From positions 1-46,756 of the forward strand of contig SVMZ01000023.1 in assembly GCA_015067185.1 (NCBI GenBank): a stretch of DNA of 46,756 nt, given 5' to 3'. The stretch is from Oscillospiraceae bacterium (GTDB lineage Bacteria; Bacillota; Clostridia; Oscillospirales; Ruminococcaceae). The position numbers and the translations under genes are program-made. Positions 1 through 10,423 of the stretch are shown piece after piece. The number at the start of each line of letters is the position of its first letter. Position 1 is the stretch's first letter. The notes beneath the pieces were generated by a model, which had not been told where the DNA came from, ran no database searches, and saw only the letters and a program-made list of their open reading frames with translations.

Positions 1-260
<260 letters not shown>

Positions 261-334
261 TGCAAGTTCAAATCGCTTTTCTCTTTCGCTTTGTTCGGTT
301 TTGAGGGCCCTAAGCCCTTTACTCCATGCGATAC

Positions 335-410
<76 letters not shown>

Positions 411-414
411 TCAT

Positions 415-490
415 GGCCCGTTGGTCAAGTGGCCTAAGACTCCGGCCTCTCACGCCGGCAACAGGGGTTCGAATCCCCTACGGGTCACCA
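415..490 (+). tRNA. tRNA-Glu (anticodon CTC)
   Basis: The cloverleaf has acceptor stem GGCCCGT/ACGGGTC (one G-T pair), an encoded CCA, T loop TTCGAAT and anticodon stem CCGGC/GCCGG around CTCTCAC. The anticodon is CTC, which reads GAG. It starts four bases after tRNA-Lys, and 5S rRNA begins two or three bases after its CCA, so all are co-transcribed. Confidence 0.95.
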
Positions 491-492
491 AT

Positions 493-609
<117 letters not shown>

Positions 610-616
610 ACTGAGA

Positions 617-650
617 GAACACGAAACAGAAATGTTTCGTGTTCTTTTTT
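617..650 (+). terminator. rrn operon terminator
   Basis: A perfect 12-bp stem (GAACACGAAACA with TGTTTCGTGTTC) has loop GAAA and is followed by six T residues. It sits 8 nt after 5S rRNA. Confidence 0.93.
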
Positions 651-672
651 GTTTTACTGTTTGAACTGAGAT

Positions 673-720
673 AAAAGAAACGATAAGAGGCAGATGCTCA
701 CGGCTCTTATCGTTTCTTTT
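673..720 (-). terminator. sigE terminator
   Basis: A perfect 17-bp inverted repeat (673-689 with 704-720) lies directly after the sigE stop on the minus strand. The minus-strand 3' side ends in CTTTTAT, and T-rich stem ends on both sides may let it act in both directions between the convergent rrn and sigE units. Confidence 0.8.
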
Positions 721-723
721 GTT

Positions 724-1437
724 TCAGAATGCCTTTTCCATTTCTTTTTTTAAGCGTTTAACAATGCGTTTTTCCAAACGTGAAATATAGGATTGTGATA
801 TACCAATAATATCAGCCACTTCTTTTTGGGTGTGCTCTTTACCGTCAATCAGGCCGAAGCGTAGTTTCATAATTAGTTTTTCTCTGGGTTCCAAATGTTC
901 AATAGCACCCAGAAGAATACTCTTTTCAACATCCTGTTCAATGTCGTGGCTGACGCTGTCATTTTCTGTTCCCAATACATCAGAGAGGAGGAGTTCATTT
1001 CCATCCCAGTCTACGTTAAGAGGCTCATCAAGAGAGATTTCTTGCCGCAAAGAAGAAATCTTTCTGAGATGCATTAAAATTTCATTTTCAATACAGCGGG
1101 ATGCGTAGGTAGCAAGTTTAATGTTTTTAGTGGGACAAAATGTATTGACTGCTTTGATAAGCCCAATGGTACCAATCGATATTAAATCTTCAATGCCAAT
1201 ACCGGTGGATTCGAATTTTTTTGCTATATATACAACAAGCCGAAGATTATGTACAATTAGTGTTTGACGCGCGTAGGAGGCATCTTCCTGATTACCGGAT
1301 AATTTTTCAAATGTTTTTAATTCTTCTTCACGGTTTAAAGGGGCAGGAAGATTTTCAGGACCGTTGATATAATCGATTCTACCGGAGAAAAACTGATAAA
1401 CAATACGGGAAAACAGAGTTTTGATAGATTTTAACAT
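724..1437 (-). CDS. sigE: RNA polymerase sporulation sigma factor SigE
   Basis: A 237-residue sigma-70 family factor that directs early mother-cell transcription during sporulation. Residues 1 to about 29 form a hydrophobic, positively charged pro-sequence ([18 protein letters not shown]), as in pro-sigma-E. Region 2 spans about 60-130 ([43 protein letters not shown]). Region 4 spans about 178-230, with the helix-turn-helix [18 protein letters not shown]. The ATG shares one base with the spoIIGA stop (TAATG), so translation is coupled to the gene for its own processing protease. The family partner sigG, often next in this cluster, is absent; the rrn terminator region comes instead. Confidence 0.97.
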   Translation of the reverse strand: MLKSIKTLFSRIVYQFFSGRIDYINGPENLPAPLNREEELKTFEKLSGNQEDASYARQTLIVHNLRLVVYIAKKFESTGIGIEDLISIGTIGLIKAVNTFCPTKNIKLATYASRCIENEILMHLRKISSLRQEISLDEPLNVDWDGNELLLSDVLGTENDSVSHDIEQDVEKSILLGAIEHLEPREKLIMKLRFGLIDGKEHTQKEVADIIGISQSYISRLEKRIVKRLKKEMEKAF

Positions 1438-2381
1438 TAATGAACAGGCTCCTTTGTATTGAGATTTTTCTTACTTATTGTTTGTAATAAAAGTTCGGGG
1501 TTGATAATAATAGGATGATTGCCGCAGAGATCATTTTGCGGTGAAAAACCAATTAAAACATCGTTTGCGTGATAACAGTTTCCATTATGATATAAGTGAA
1601 AACTTTCAGGACGAAATACCGGTAGCAGGCCAGAACCGGAAACAGTATTGTAGGGCACTAAACGAAATCCGGAGCGTGTTCCTGCCCCCAATATTCCTGC
1701 ATTAGAAAGAGGAGAATGCAGTGCTGAAAATTTTTCACTGCTCAAAAGTTTTTGCGCAATATGTGATCCAATAATGACCACCGGCGTTCCGGAAAGTGGG
1801 TCGGTAAGGGTGTTTCCAGTATCGACAAATCCTTCTGTTTGGATAGTTCTTCCTTCGAAAACAATTGTAACGTTGATTGTTCTTCCGTTTTCCAGAGAGG
1901 TTATCGAAGCTTTTTTCCGAAAGATCCTGCGAAAAACCTCGGTGATGAGGTAGGCGCTTATGGCGGAGATAATCAATGTAAGTGCGGATATTTTAAGGTA
2001 GAAGATGCCGTTGGCGTAGATCATAACGGGAGGAGAGAGGAAAATCTTAAGAGCCAGAATAAATCCGGCAAAAATAAAACTGACGATAAAGAAGATGAGA
2101 CAATCTTGGAAAACTTCTTTTCTCTTTACTGGCCATTCGCAGAGGAGTATCATGAGAAGACAACAGACGGCACGGGTCATAGCCTGGAAAAACCAATGGA
2201 ACTCAGGAAGTAGAATAATTAAAGAGTAAAGGGAACCGATAAAGGAACTAAAAAGGAGTCGTCGGCGCTTGGGCGTACGACCGGTAAGTTTAAGAGAAGA
2301 AAGAAGGAGAAAGTAATTTACAGCTAGGTTTATAGCAAGAAGAATATCGATATAGATGACAGTAGAATTTTCCTGCAACAT
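1437..2381 (-). CDS. spoIIGA: Sigma-E processing peptidase SpoIIGA
   Basis: A 314-residue membrane aspartic protease that cleaves pro-sigma-E at the sporulation septum after a forespore signal. The N-terminal half has about five hydrophobic segments (roughly 8-30, 43-60, 68-82, 92-114, 126-148). The cytoplasmic C-terminal half carries the retropepsin-like site [16 protein letters not shown], with the catalytic Asp at about 187. Length and architecture match the family. The start has a strong site, TAAAAGGAGGAATC-ATG. It is the first gene of the spoIIGA-sigE operon and has a Spo0A-type promoter upstream. Confidence 0.96.
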   Translation of the reverse strand: MLQENSTVIYIDILLAINLAVNYFLLLSSLKLTGRTPKRRRLLFSSFIGSLYSLIILLPEFHWFFQAMTRAVCCLLMILLCEWPVKRKEVFQDCLIFFIVSFIFAGFILALKIFLSPPVMIYANGIFYLKISALTLIISAISAYLITEVFRRIFRKKASITSLENGRTINVTIVFEGRTIQTEGFVDTGNTLTDPLSGTPVVIIGSHIAQKLLSSEKFSALHSPLSNAGILGAGTRSGFRLVPYNTVSGSGLLPVFRPESFHLYHNGNCYHANDVLIGFSPQNDLCGNHPIIINPELLLQTISKKNLNTKEPVH

Positions 2382-2413
2382 GATTCCTCCTTTTATCGGG
2401 TTCTTTGAAGATA

Positions 2414-2447
2414 ATTATACATCGTGGATGGTGAAAAGTCTGTCGAT
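2414..2447 (-). promoter_or_regulatory. Spo0A-type spoIIG promoter with 0A-box-like site
   Basis: On the minus strand, TCGACA (2441-2446) is separated by 21 bp from a perfect TATAAT (2414-2419), about 33 bp before the spoIIGA ATG. The plus strand at 2441-2447 reads TGTCGAT, six of seven matches to the Spo0A box TGTCGAA. A -35-like hexamer with an overlong spacer covered by a 0A box is the known arrangement of the Bacillus subtilis spoIIG promoter. Activation by phosphorylated Spo0A is inferred. Confidence 0.7.
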
Positions 2448-2531
2448 ATGGGGAGAAAATGATGGGCACGGAAATGAAAAAGAAGGGAAACAAAGAAAGA
2501 TACATTTTAAAAATAAGGAAGAAAAGTGCTA

Positions 2532-2560
2532 TTGATTTGGAAGGGGGATAATGGTATAAT
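2532..2560 (+). promoter_or_regulatory. Sigma-A promoter of the GH1 operon
   Basis: TTGATT (2532-2537), a 17-bp spacer and TATAAT (2555-2560) with an extended TGG before it. It lies 30 bp before the first GH1 start codon, which has SD AAAGGAGGT. Confidence 0.75.
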
Positions 2561-2590
2561 TAACTAATAAAGACAAAGGAGGTTGAAGTT

Positions 2591-3973
2591 ATGTATTTTA
2601 AATTTCCAAAAGATTTTTTATGGGGAGCAGCTTGTTCTGCATATCAGATAGAGGGTGCATGGAATGAGGGAGGAAAGGGTGAAAACTGTTCCGATCACTA
2701 TGCACGCCTTCCCGAGACAGCAAAATTTTTTGAGAGAGGCCGTCCGGACGTCTGCTCCGATTTCTATCATCACTACCGTGAAGATATTGCCATTATGAAG
2801 GAGAATAATCTGAAGAGTTTCCGCTTCTCCATTTCCTGGCCCAGATTGTTTCCGAATGGTCCGGATGAGCTGAATCAGGCAGGTGCAGATTATTATAATG
2901 ACCTTTTCAATACACTGGTCGAAAACGGAATTCAGCCGTTTGTTGATCTGTTCCACTGGGATCTTCCTCAGTGGGTCTATGACCGCGGCGGTCCGGTGGT
3001 TTACGAATTTGTGGATTGGTTTGAAAAATATGCCCGTACGGCATTTTCTCTGTTTGGTGACCGCGTCAAGATGTGGAGTACCATGAATGAGCCGAATTTC
3101 AGTTTTGGTGGTTATACACCCAGTGCTGTGGAAATTCATGAAGGAAGTGGCAACGAGCCTCCTTATGAAAACAGCATCCACAAGGCGTTCATGACCTGCC
3201 ATATCCTCAACCTTGCTCACCTGCGTGCAGTTAAGGTCTATCATGAGATGAATCTTGGCGGAAAGATTGGCATGGTTATCGATGGCTTCCCGTTCTATCC
3301 GTTCTCTCTGGCAGAAGAAAAGGACAGCATTGCAGCCGAAAGAGCCTTTGATCTCTATGCCGGCAAATGGCTTGGGCCGATGATGCTTGGTAGGTATCCC
3401 GAAGTTGTTGAAGACAGCTATGCAGAGTATCTGCCTGAAAACTTCCAGCAGGAAATTGCCGATGCCTATGAGGAAATGGATTTTATCGGCGAAAACTATT
3501 ATGCTGCCGGATATGCTTATGGTATTGATGAAAAGCCCTATTTTGCACTTTGCGGAGACTATGAGACCATTGAGGGGGAGGACCGTAATGAAGGATACCA
3601 TATCAGAAGAAATCCCACCGGATTCTATGATATTCTGATGATATTGAAAAACAAATACCACGCAAAAGAAATTATTGTTACTGAGAATGGTATCTGTTTC
3701 GAGCGAGATAAGAAGAATTTAAGTAAGCCCACCACAATTCATGATGAAGAGAGAATTCGCTATCTGAGTGACCACATCCCAATGATTGCAAGAGCGATTG
3801 CCAGCGGTGCCAATGTTACCGGTTATTATATCTGGGCCATTGAAGATACTTTTGAGGCAGGCAGCGGTTTTGATCTTGATTTCGGTTTGATCGCTATTGA
3901 TTATGATACCATGGAGCGTACAGCCCGCGACAGCTTCAAGTGGTATGGCAGATTTATCAAGGCAAATACCTGA
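2591..3973 (+). CDS. GH1 family beta-glycosidase (paralogue 1)
   Basis: A 460-residue cytoplasmic retaining glycosidase of family GH1, which splits beta-glucosides or related sugars. Visible are the N-terminal glycone residues SAYQIEGAW (Gln 19), FHWDLPQW (His 122), acid/base Glu 167 in STMNEP, IGENYY, and nucleophile Glu 365 in IIVTENG. No signal peptide is present. The usual DNFEW glycone motif reads EDTFEA, so Trp 415 and Glu 422 are kept but the Trp after the Glu is Ala 423. The phosphate-binding Ser/Lys/Tyr set of 6-phospho-beta-glucosidases is not visible either. Substrate is therefore open. It is the first gene of a five-gene operon with three close paralogues. Confidence 0.93.
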   Translation: MYFKFPKDFLWGAACSAYQIEGAWNEGGKGENCSDHYARLPETAKFFERGRPDVCSDFYHHYREDIAIMKENNLKSFRFSISWPRLFPNGPDELNQAGADYYNDLFNTLVENGIQPFVDLFHWDLPQWVYDRGGPVVYEFVDWFEKYARTAFSLFGDRVKMWSTMNEPNFSFGGYTPSAVEIHEGSGNEPPYENSIHKAFMTCHILNLAHLRAVKVYHEMNLGGKIGMVIDGFPFYPFSLAEEKDSIAAERAFDLYAGKWLGPMMLGRYPEVVEDSYAEYLPENFQQEIADAYEEMDFIGENYYAAGYAYGIDEKPYFALCGDYETIEGEDRNEGYHIRRNPTGFYDILMILKNKYHAKEIIVTENGICFERDKKNLSKPTTIHDEERIRYLSDHIPMIARAIASGANVTGYYIWAIEDTFEAGSGFDLDFGLIAIDYDTMERTARDSFKWYGRFIKANT

Positions 3974-3995
3974 AAATAAAGAGAGGAGAAAAAAT

Positions 3996-5375
3996 ATGTC
4001 TTATTATTTCCCGAAAGATTTTCTGTGGGGTTCTGCATGCTCCGCATATCAGATTGAAGGTGCATGGAATGAGGGCGGCAAGGGAATGAGCTGCCATGAT
4101 CATTATGCACGCCTGCCGGAATATGCCCATTACTATGAAATGGGACGTCCGGATTCCTGTTCGGATTTCTATCATCATTACCGTGAGGATATCGATATCA
4201 TGGCAGAGCATGGCCTCAAGACCTTCCGTCTTTCTTTTGCTTGGCCGAGAATCTGTCCCAACGGTCCAGATGATGTCAATCAGGAAGCAATCGATTATTA
4301 CAATGATATGCTCAACTACCTGCTGGAGAAAAATATCGTTCCTTTCATGGATCTTTATCATTGGGATCTTCCTCAGTGGGTACTCGAACGCGGCGGCGCC
4401 ACCAACTATGAGTTTGTGGAGTGGTTCGAGAAATATGCAAGAGTTTGCTATGCTGCATTTGGCGATAAAGTGAAATATTGGAGCACCGTGAATGAGCCGA
4501 ACTTCAGTATCTTTTCCGGTTATTATGCTGTAAACGGAGACGGTGCAGGTTCCTTCCCTCCCTTTGAACAGGACAGAACCAAGGCTTTCACCGCCTGCCA
4601 TATTATGAACCTTGCCCACATGAGAGCAGTCAAGGCCTATCGTGAGATGGGATTTGGCGGTAAAATCGGTGCAGTTATCGATCTCTTCCCGATGTATCCC
4701 TATTCTCTCAGCGATGAGAGAGATATCTATGCGGCAGACCGCAGATTTGATTTCTATGCCGGCAAGTGGCTTGGTCCGATGCTGCTCGGAAAATATCCGG
4801 AAATCTTTGATGATGCCTATGCTCAGTATATGCCTGAGAACTTTCAGCAAGAAATTGCCGATGCCTATGAGGAAATGGACTTTATCGGCGATAACTACTA
4901 TGGTCCCGGTTACGCGAGATATACCGATGCAACTCCGGAAAAGTTCGAGCTTTGCCCGGATCCCGAAGCAGGTGCAAACGGAAGCTGGCAGGAGTTTGTT
5001 GGCATGAAGGTTTATCCGGAAGGCCTTTATGATATTCTCAATCTCATCCACAAAAAATATCATCCCAAGGAGATTATTGTTACCGAAAACGGTGTGGCAT
5101 TCAGAAGAGACGAGGCCAATCCTGCTGTTCCTACCGAAATTGACGATACACGCCGTATCAAGTATATGCGTGCCCACATCATGATGCTTTCCCGTGCTAT
5201 CGAAAGCGGTATCCCCGTGAAAGGTTATTATACCTGGGCAATTGAAGATACCTATGAGCATGGTCTGGGCTGCAACTATGACTTCGGCCTGATTGCAATC
5301 AACTACGATACCATGGAACGCACACCGCGCTCCAGCTTTAAGTGGTATAGTGAGTTTATTAAGGCAAATACCTGA
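3996..5375 (+). CDS. GH1 family beta-glycosidase (paralogue 2)
   Basis: A 459-residue GH1 enzyme, closely related to its neighbours. Acid/base Glu is at 167 (STVNEP) and nucleophile Glu at 364 (IIVTENG); SAYQIEGAW and YHWDLPQW are present. The glycone motif is EDTYEHG, with His 422 in place of the canonical Trp. The ATG at 3996 is chosen because GAGAGGAGAA precedes it and the protein then begins like the others ([12 protein letters not shown]); a longer open frame back to 3897 only overlaps the previous gene. It starts 22 bp after paralogue 1. The region between paralogues is probably translated from one mRNA. Confidence 0.93.
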   Translation: MSYYFPKDFLWGSACSAYQIEGAWNEGGKGMSCHDHYARLPEYAHYYEMGRPDSCSDFYHHYREDIDIMAEHGLKTFRLSFAWPRICPNGPDDVNQEAIDYYNDMLNYLLEKNIVPFMDLYHWDLPQWVLERGGATNYEFVEWFEKYARVCYAAFGDKVKYWSTVNEPNFSIFSGYYAVNGDGAGSFPPFEQDRTKAFTACHIMNLAHMRAVKAYREMGFGGKIGAVIDLFPMYPYSLSDERDIYAADRRFDFYAGKWLGPMLLGKYPEIFDDAYAQYMPENFQQEIADAYEEMDFIGDNYYGPGYARYTDATPEKFELCPDPEAGANGSWQEFVGMKVYPEGLYDILNLIHKKYHPKEIIVTENGVAFRRDEANPAVPTEIDDTRRIKYMRAHIMMLSRAIESGIPVKGYYTWAIEDTYEHGLGCNYDFGLIAINYDTMERTPRSSFKWYSEFIKANT

Positions 5376-5395
5376 TTATCAGGGGATTTTTAAAG

Positions 5396-5427
5396 CGTCA
5401 CTGCCGTCTTTTACAGCGGCAGTGACG
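5396..5427. other. Intercistronic hairpin after GH1 paralogue 2
   Basis: CGTCACTGCCG (5396-5406) pairs perfectly with CGGCAGTGACG (5417-5427) around a 10-nt loop. No T-run follows, so it is not a standard intrinsic terminator. It may mark an mRNA processing or stability element between the second GH1 gene and the C26 peptidase gene. A smaller hairpin, CCTGATTATCAGG, overlaps the preceding stop codon. Confidence 0.55.
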
Positions 5428-5466
5428 GTTACTCCGAGTATCATTTGTTTATGAGGTGAGTGTAGT

Positions 5467-6192
5467 ATGCCGGTGATTATGGTTACGCAGAAATTCAGAG
5501 CGGAACAGAACGGTTTTGGCGTAGGAGATACCCACTGTGTGGCGAGCAATTACTGCAGAGCGTTGGAAAAAGCCGGAGCAACTGTTATTATGTCGACAGC
5601 GGGAGATCCCGAAGTTTATGCGGAAATTGCAGAAGGAGTTCTTTTTACCGGGGGAATCGATGTCAACCCTGCCCGCTACGGAGAAGAAAACCGACATGTA
5701 ACCCGGTGGGATGATCGGCTTGATCAGTGGGAAATCGATATTTTTAACGCTTTTTATAAAAAAGAAAAACCGATTTGGGGAATCTGCCGTGGAATTCAGT
5801 TGATTAATGTGGCAATGGGAGGAACATTGGTACAGGATATCGAATCTGAGGTGGAAAGTACGGTACACGGGACAGGATGTCAGCCGGAGCATATGGTTAT
5901 TGCAGAACAGGGAAGTTTTGTGAACAGTCTGTTTGGTAATAAATTCATGACCAACAGTCACCATCATCAGGCAGTGAAAAAATGCGGAGAAGGAATGCGG
6001 GTCACAGCTGCTGCGGCAGATGGTGTGACAGAGGCAATTGAACATGAAAGTTTGCCGATCATAGGGATACAATGGCATCCTGAAAGGATGATTGGAGAGG
6101 AGAACTTTCATCTGACCGATATGATTCCCCTGTTCCGTCAGTTCGTTGCGCAGTGCTCGCAATATGAGAACAGACGGTTTGAAAGCAGATAA
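5467..6192 (+). CDS. Gamma-glutamyl-gamma-aminobutyrate hydrolase family protein (peptidase C26)
   Basis: A 241-residue class I glutamine-amidotransferase fold hydrolase. The family splits gamma-glutamyl amide bonds, for example in PuuD of putrescine breakdown. The diagnostic block TGGIDVNPARYG is at 61-72. The triad is Cys 107 (IWGICRGIQ), His 204 and Glu 206 (IQWHPE). There is no synthase partner domain, so it acts as a stand-alone hydrolase. The start has SD GAGGTGAG. It sits between the second and third GH1 genes on the same strand, and its SD for the next gene begins right after its stop. Why an amide hydrolase belongs with four glycosidases is unclear; a glutamylated or amide-linked glycoside is one speculative idea. 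Confidence 0.88.
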   Translation: MPVIMVTQKFRAEQNGFGVGDTHCVASNYCRALEKAGATVIMSTAGDPEVYAEIAEGVLFTGGIDVNPARYGEENRHVTRWDDRLDQWEIDIFNAFYKKEKPIWGICRGIQLINVAMGGTLVQDIESEVESTVHGTGCQPEHMVIAEQGSFVNSLFGNKFMTNSHHHQAVKKCGEGMRVTAAAADGVTEAIEHESLPIIGIQWHPERMIGEENFHLTDMIPLFRQFVAQCSQYENRRFESR

Positions 6193-7584
<1,392 letters not shown>

Positions 7585-7611
7585 AATAATAAAAAGACAG
7601 GAGAATTTCAA

Positions 7612-8988
7612 ATGGCTTTTTCATTTCCGAAAGATTTTTTGTGGGGAGCAGCCTGCTCCGCATACCAGATAGAGGGTGCCTGGAATGAAGGCGGCAAGGG
7701 ACTCAGCTGTCACGATTACTATGCACGTCTTCCCGAGTATGAAAAATTTTATGAGTTGGGCAGACCGGATGATTGCGCAGATTTTTATCATCACTACCGT
7801 GAAGATATTGATATTATGGCAGAGCGCAATCTGAAGAGCTTCCGTTTTTCCATTGCCTGGCCGAGACTGTTCCCGAATGGACCGGACGAGATCAACCAGG
7901 AGTGCGTTGATTATTACAACGATATGTTCAGCTACCTCAACGAGAAGGGAATCATCCCCTTTGTTGATCTGTTCCATTGGGATCTCCCTCAGTGGGTACT
8001 GGATCGCGGCGGCGCAGCCAGCAGAGAGTTCATCGATCTGTTTGAAGGCTTTGCCAGAGCTTGCTATGCCAACTTTGGCGACAAGGTAAAATATTGGAGC
8101 ACCACCAATGAGCCCAGCGTCAGCATTTTCTGCGGCTATGCTGACTGGAACCTGAACGGCGGCGGTATGTTCCCGCCCTATGAAGATGACAGAACCAAGG
8201 CTTTCACCGCCTGCCACAACATGAACCTTGCACATATGAGAGCGGTCAAAGCCTATCGTGAGATGGGGCAGGATGGAAAGATCGGCGCAGTCATTGATGC
8301 GTTCCCCTTCTATCCCTACAACTTCAACGATAAGCGCGACATGGAAGCCGGTGAGCAGATGTGGGATTTCTATGCCGGAAAATGGCTGGGCCCCATCCTC
8401 CTCGGTAAATATCCCGATGTCATTGTGGAGCATTTCTCTCAGTATATGCCTGAAGGTTATCAGGAAGAGATTGCTGCTGCCTATGAGCCGGTGGATTACA
8501 TTGGAAACAACTACTATGCTCCCAGATATGCAAAGTATTCACCCGAAGCCCCCTATTATTCCCCCGCACCGGATCCCGAACTGGTACCGGTCAAGGAGGG
8601 CGGCGAGTTTGTCGGCATGAAGTATTATCCGGAAGGACTTTTCGATACCATCAGAATGCTGGACAAGAAGTATCATCCGAAGGAGATCATCATCACCGAG
8701 AACGGTATGTCCGCGGCAAGAGATCCGAAGAATCCCGCAGTTCCCTCCAAAATCAATGATGAAAACCGCATCCGCTATATGCGTTCGCACATCATGATGC
8801 TTTCCCGCATCCTGGAACAGGGAATCAATGTAACCGGTTATTATGTCTGGGCTATTGAGGATACTTATGAGCACGGTTCCGGCTGCAGATATGACTACGG
8901 TCTGATCGGAATCAACTACGATACCAAAGAGCGCACCCCGCGTGACAGCTTCAATTGGTACGGCGAGTTTATCAAGGCCAATACCTGA
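7612..8988 (+). CDS. GH1 family beta-glycosidase (paralogue 4)
   Basis: A 458-residue GH1 enzyme. Acid/base Glu is at 167 (STTNEP), nucleophile Glu at 363 (IIITENG), Gln at 19 in SAYQIEGAW, and His at 122 in FHWDLPQW. The glycone motif EDTYEHGSG has His 421 in place of Trp. SD ACAGGAGAA precedes the ATG. Last gene of the operon; a strong hairpin follows. Region 150-230 is close to paralogues 2 and 3 (AFTACHNMNLAHMRAVKAY), consistent with expansion by tandem duplication. Confidence 0.93.
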   Translation: MAFSFPKDFLWGAACSAYQIEGAWNEGGKGLSCHDYYARLPEYEKFYELGRPDDCADFYHHYREDIDIMAERNLKSFRFSIAWPRLFPNGPDEINQECVDYYNDMFSYLNEKGIIPFVDLFHWDLPQWVLDRGGAASREFIDLFEGFARACYANFGDKVKYWSTTNEPSVSIFCGYADWNLNGGGMFPPYEDDRTKAFTACHNMNLAHMRAVKAYREMGQDGKIGAVIDAFPFYPYNFNDKRDMEAGEQMWDFYAGKWLGPILLGKYPDVIVEHFSQYMPEGYQEEIAAAYEPVDYIGNNYYAPRYAKYSPEAPYYSPAPDPELVPVKEGGEFVGMKYYPEGLFDTIRMLDKKYHPKEIIITENGMSAARDPKNPAVPSKINDENRIRYMRSHIMMLSRILEQGINVTGYYVWAIEDTYEHGSGCRYDYGLIGINYDTKERTPRDSFNWYGEFIKANT

Positions 8989-8996
8989 GTAAAAAA

Positions 8997-9024
8997 GTAA
9001 AGGCGCCTTTTTTGGCGCCTTTAC
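8997..9024. terminator. Hairpin at the end of the GH1 operon
   Basis: GTAAAGGCGCC and GGCGCCTTTAC form a perfect 11-bp stem with a T6 loop. On the plus strand no T-run follows; an A-run precedes it, giving a T-run for minus-strand transcription. It probably ends or attenuates the GH1 transcript, but by sequence alone it is a better minus-strand terminator. Confidence 0.55.
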
Positions 9025-9070
9025 TCTGAAAAGATGTTATAAAATGTATTTCCGGCAGGAGACGGTGGAT

Positions 9071-9856
9071 ATGGAGAAAAACAACAAGGGAAACTATAAG
9101 AATCAGGTGGGACAAAGTGCCTCGGGCAGCATAAAAACATATAAAAAGGACAGCGAGGTCTCCTACGCACTGGGAGCAGCCCCCACCTTTGAACTGCTGA
9201 AGAAATATCCGCAGCAGACGAGACGTGTCTTTGTCCATTCCGATTGGGAGCGGGGAGCCGCTTCGGAGGAGCTTTTTCGAATATGCCGAAACCTTGGCAT
9301 TGAACCGGAGGAGCGCAACAAGGCATTTTCTGTGCTGTCTCAAAAGGAGAACTGCTTTGTCATTGGTGAATTTGAAAAGTTCTACCCTGCTCTTGACCCA
9401 TCCAAAACACATATTGTACTGGTAAATCCGTCCAATTCCGGTAATCTTGGCACGATTCTCCGCACCGCGTTGGGCTTTGGTATATATGATATTGCTATTA
9501 TTCGCCCAGGTGTGGATGTTTTCGATCCCAAAACGGTTAGGGCATCCATGGGTGCCGTATTCTCACTGAGAGTCAAGTATTTTGACAGCTTCGACGAATA
9601 TCTTACCGGCAGTGATTGCGGAATGGAGGGAAGAAGCTTCTATCCCTTTATGCTCAAAGCAACCATGGAGCTGGGCAGTGCACCGCTTGCGCAGAGATGT
9701 TCTCTGATATTTGGAAACGAGGCAACCGGCCTTCCGGACAGTTTCCTGAATGTAGGAGAAAGTGTGATCATCCGTCACAGCAATGAAATAGACAGTCTCA
9801 ATCTGCCGATGGCGGTAGGTATTGCCCTCTATGAGTGGAAACGCAGCAACCGGTAA
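9071..9856 (+). CDS. TrmH/SpoU family RNA 2'-O-methyltransferase
   Basis: A 261-residue SPOUT-fold enzyme predicted to methylate a ribose 2'-OH in rRNA or tRNA using S-adenosylmethionine. The three SpoU motifs are clear: LVNPSNSGNLGTILRTAL (about 117-134), SLIFGNEATGLP, and a C-terminal HSNEIDSLNLPMAVGIALYEW knot motif. An N-terminal extension of about 110 residues fits an RNA-recognition part. Start ATG 9071 follows GCAGGAGAC; an in-frame ATG at 9044 has no ribosome site. The target nucleotide cannot be read. Separated from the GH1 genes by a hairpin. Confidence 0.88.
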   Translation: MEKNNKGNYKNQVGQSASGSIKTYKKDSEVSYALGAAPTFELLKKYPQQTRRVFVHSDWERGAASEELFRICRNLGIEPEERNKAFSVLSQKENCFVIGEFEKFYPALDPSKTHIVLVNPSNSGNLGTILRTALGFGIYDIAIIRPGVDVFDPKTVRASMGAVFSLRVKYFDSFDEYLTGSDCGMEGRSFYPFMLKATMELGSAPLAQRCSLIFGNEATGLPDSFLNVGESVIIRHSNEIDSLNLPMAVGIALYEWKRSNR

Positions 9857-9916
9857 GAGTGGGACAAAACAAATAGGATTGCATTCTCAGTTCAATAAAT
9901 GAGGAGGGGAAACATT

Positions 9917-10336
9917 TTGGAATACAGGAAATTTGGAAATACGATTGTTGCAAGGATTGATAAAGACGAAGATATTGTAGAACAGGTGAAAGCGATTGCC
10001 GAAAAAGAGAACATAACATTGGCAAGTGTTCAGGCTTTGGGCGCAGTGGATCGTTTTACTGTTGGTGTGTTTGATCCAGTCAAAAAAGAGTACAAGGCAA
10101 ATAATTTCGAAGGCTTTTTTGAAATTGTTTCCCTAACAGGCACCATCAACACCATGAATGGGGAACCTTATTGTCATCTGCATATGAGTGCGGGCAATGA
10201 AAAGGGCGAAGTGTTTGGTGGACATTTGAATAAAGCCAATATCAGTGTAACCTGTGAGATGGTGATTCAAGTGCTTGATGGAATTGTGGACAGGGAATTT
10301 AATGAGGAAATCGGCCTGAATCTGTTCAAGTTTTAA
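9917..10336 (+). CDS. PPC (DUF296) domain protein
   Basis: A 139-residue protein made of a single PPC/DUF296 domain, a compact trimeric fold found in plant AT-hook proteins and stand-alone in bacteria. The metal-site-like motif HLHMSAGNEKGEVFGGHL spans about 101-118. The start is probably TTG 9917, since GAGGAGGGG (9901-9909) sits 7 nt upstream; ATG 9899 overlaps that site. The bacterial stand-alone family has no settled function, though DNA binding is often suggested. It lies 60 bp after the methyltransferase gene and may be co-transcribed. Confidence 0.8.
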   Translation: MEYRKFGNTIVARIDKDEDIVEQVKAIAEKENITLASVQALGAVDRFTVGVFDPVKKEYKANNFEGFFEIVSLTGTINTMNGEPYCHLHMSAGNEKGEVFGGHLNKANISVTCEMVIQVLDGIVDREFNEEIGLNLFKF

Positions 10337-10367
10337 TGAGAAAACCATATAATCGGTTTACAGAGAA

Positions 10368-10399
10368 GAGCCTCCGTATGATGATTCATACGGAGGCTC
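10368..10399. terminator. Bidirectional hairpin between convergent genes
   Basis: GAGCCTCCGTATG (10368-10380) pairs with CATACGGAGGCTC (10387-10399) around loop ATGATT. It lies between the PPC gene and the GH38 gene, which converge. The T-tracts are short, so efficiency is uncertain. Confidence 0.65.
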
Positions 10400-10423
10400 G
10401 ACATTTTAAGGAGAAAAACGCAA

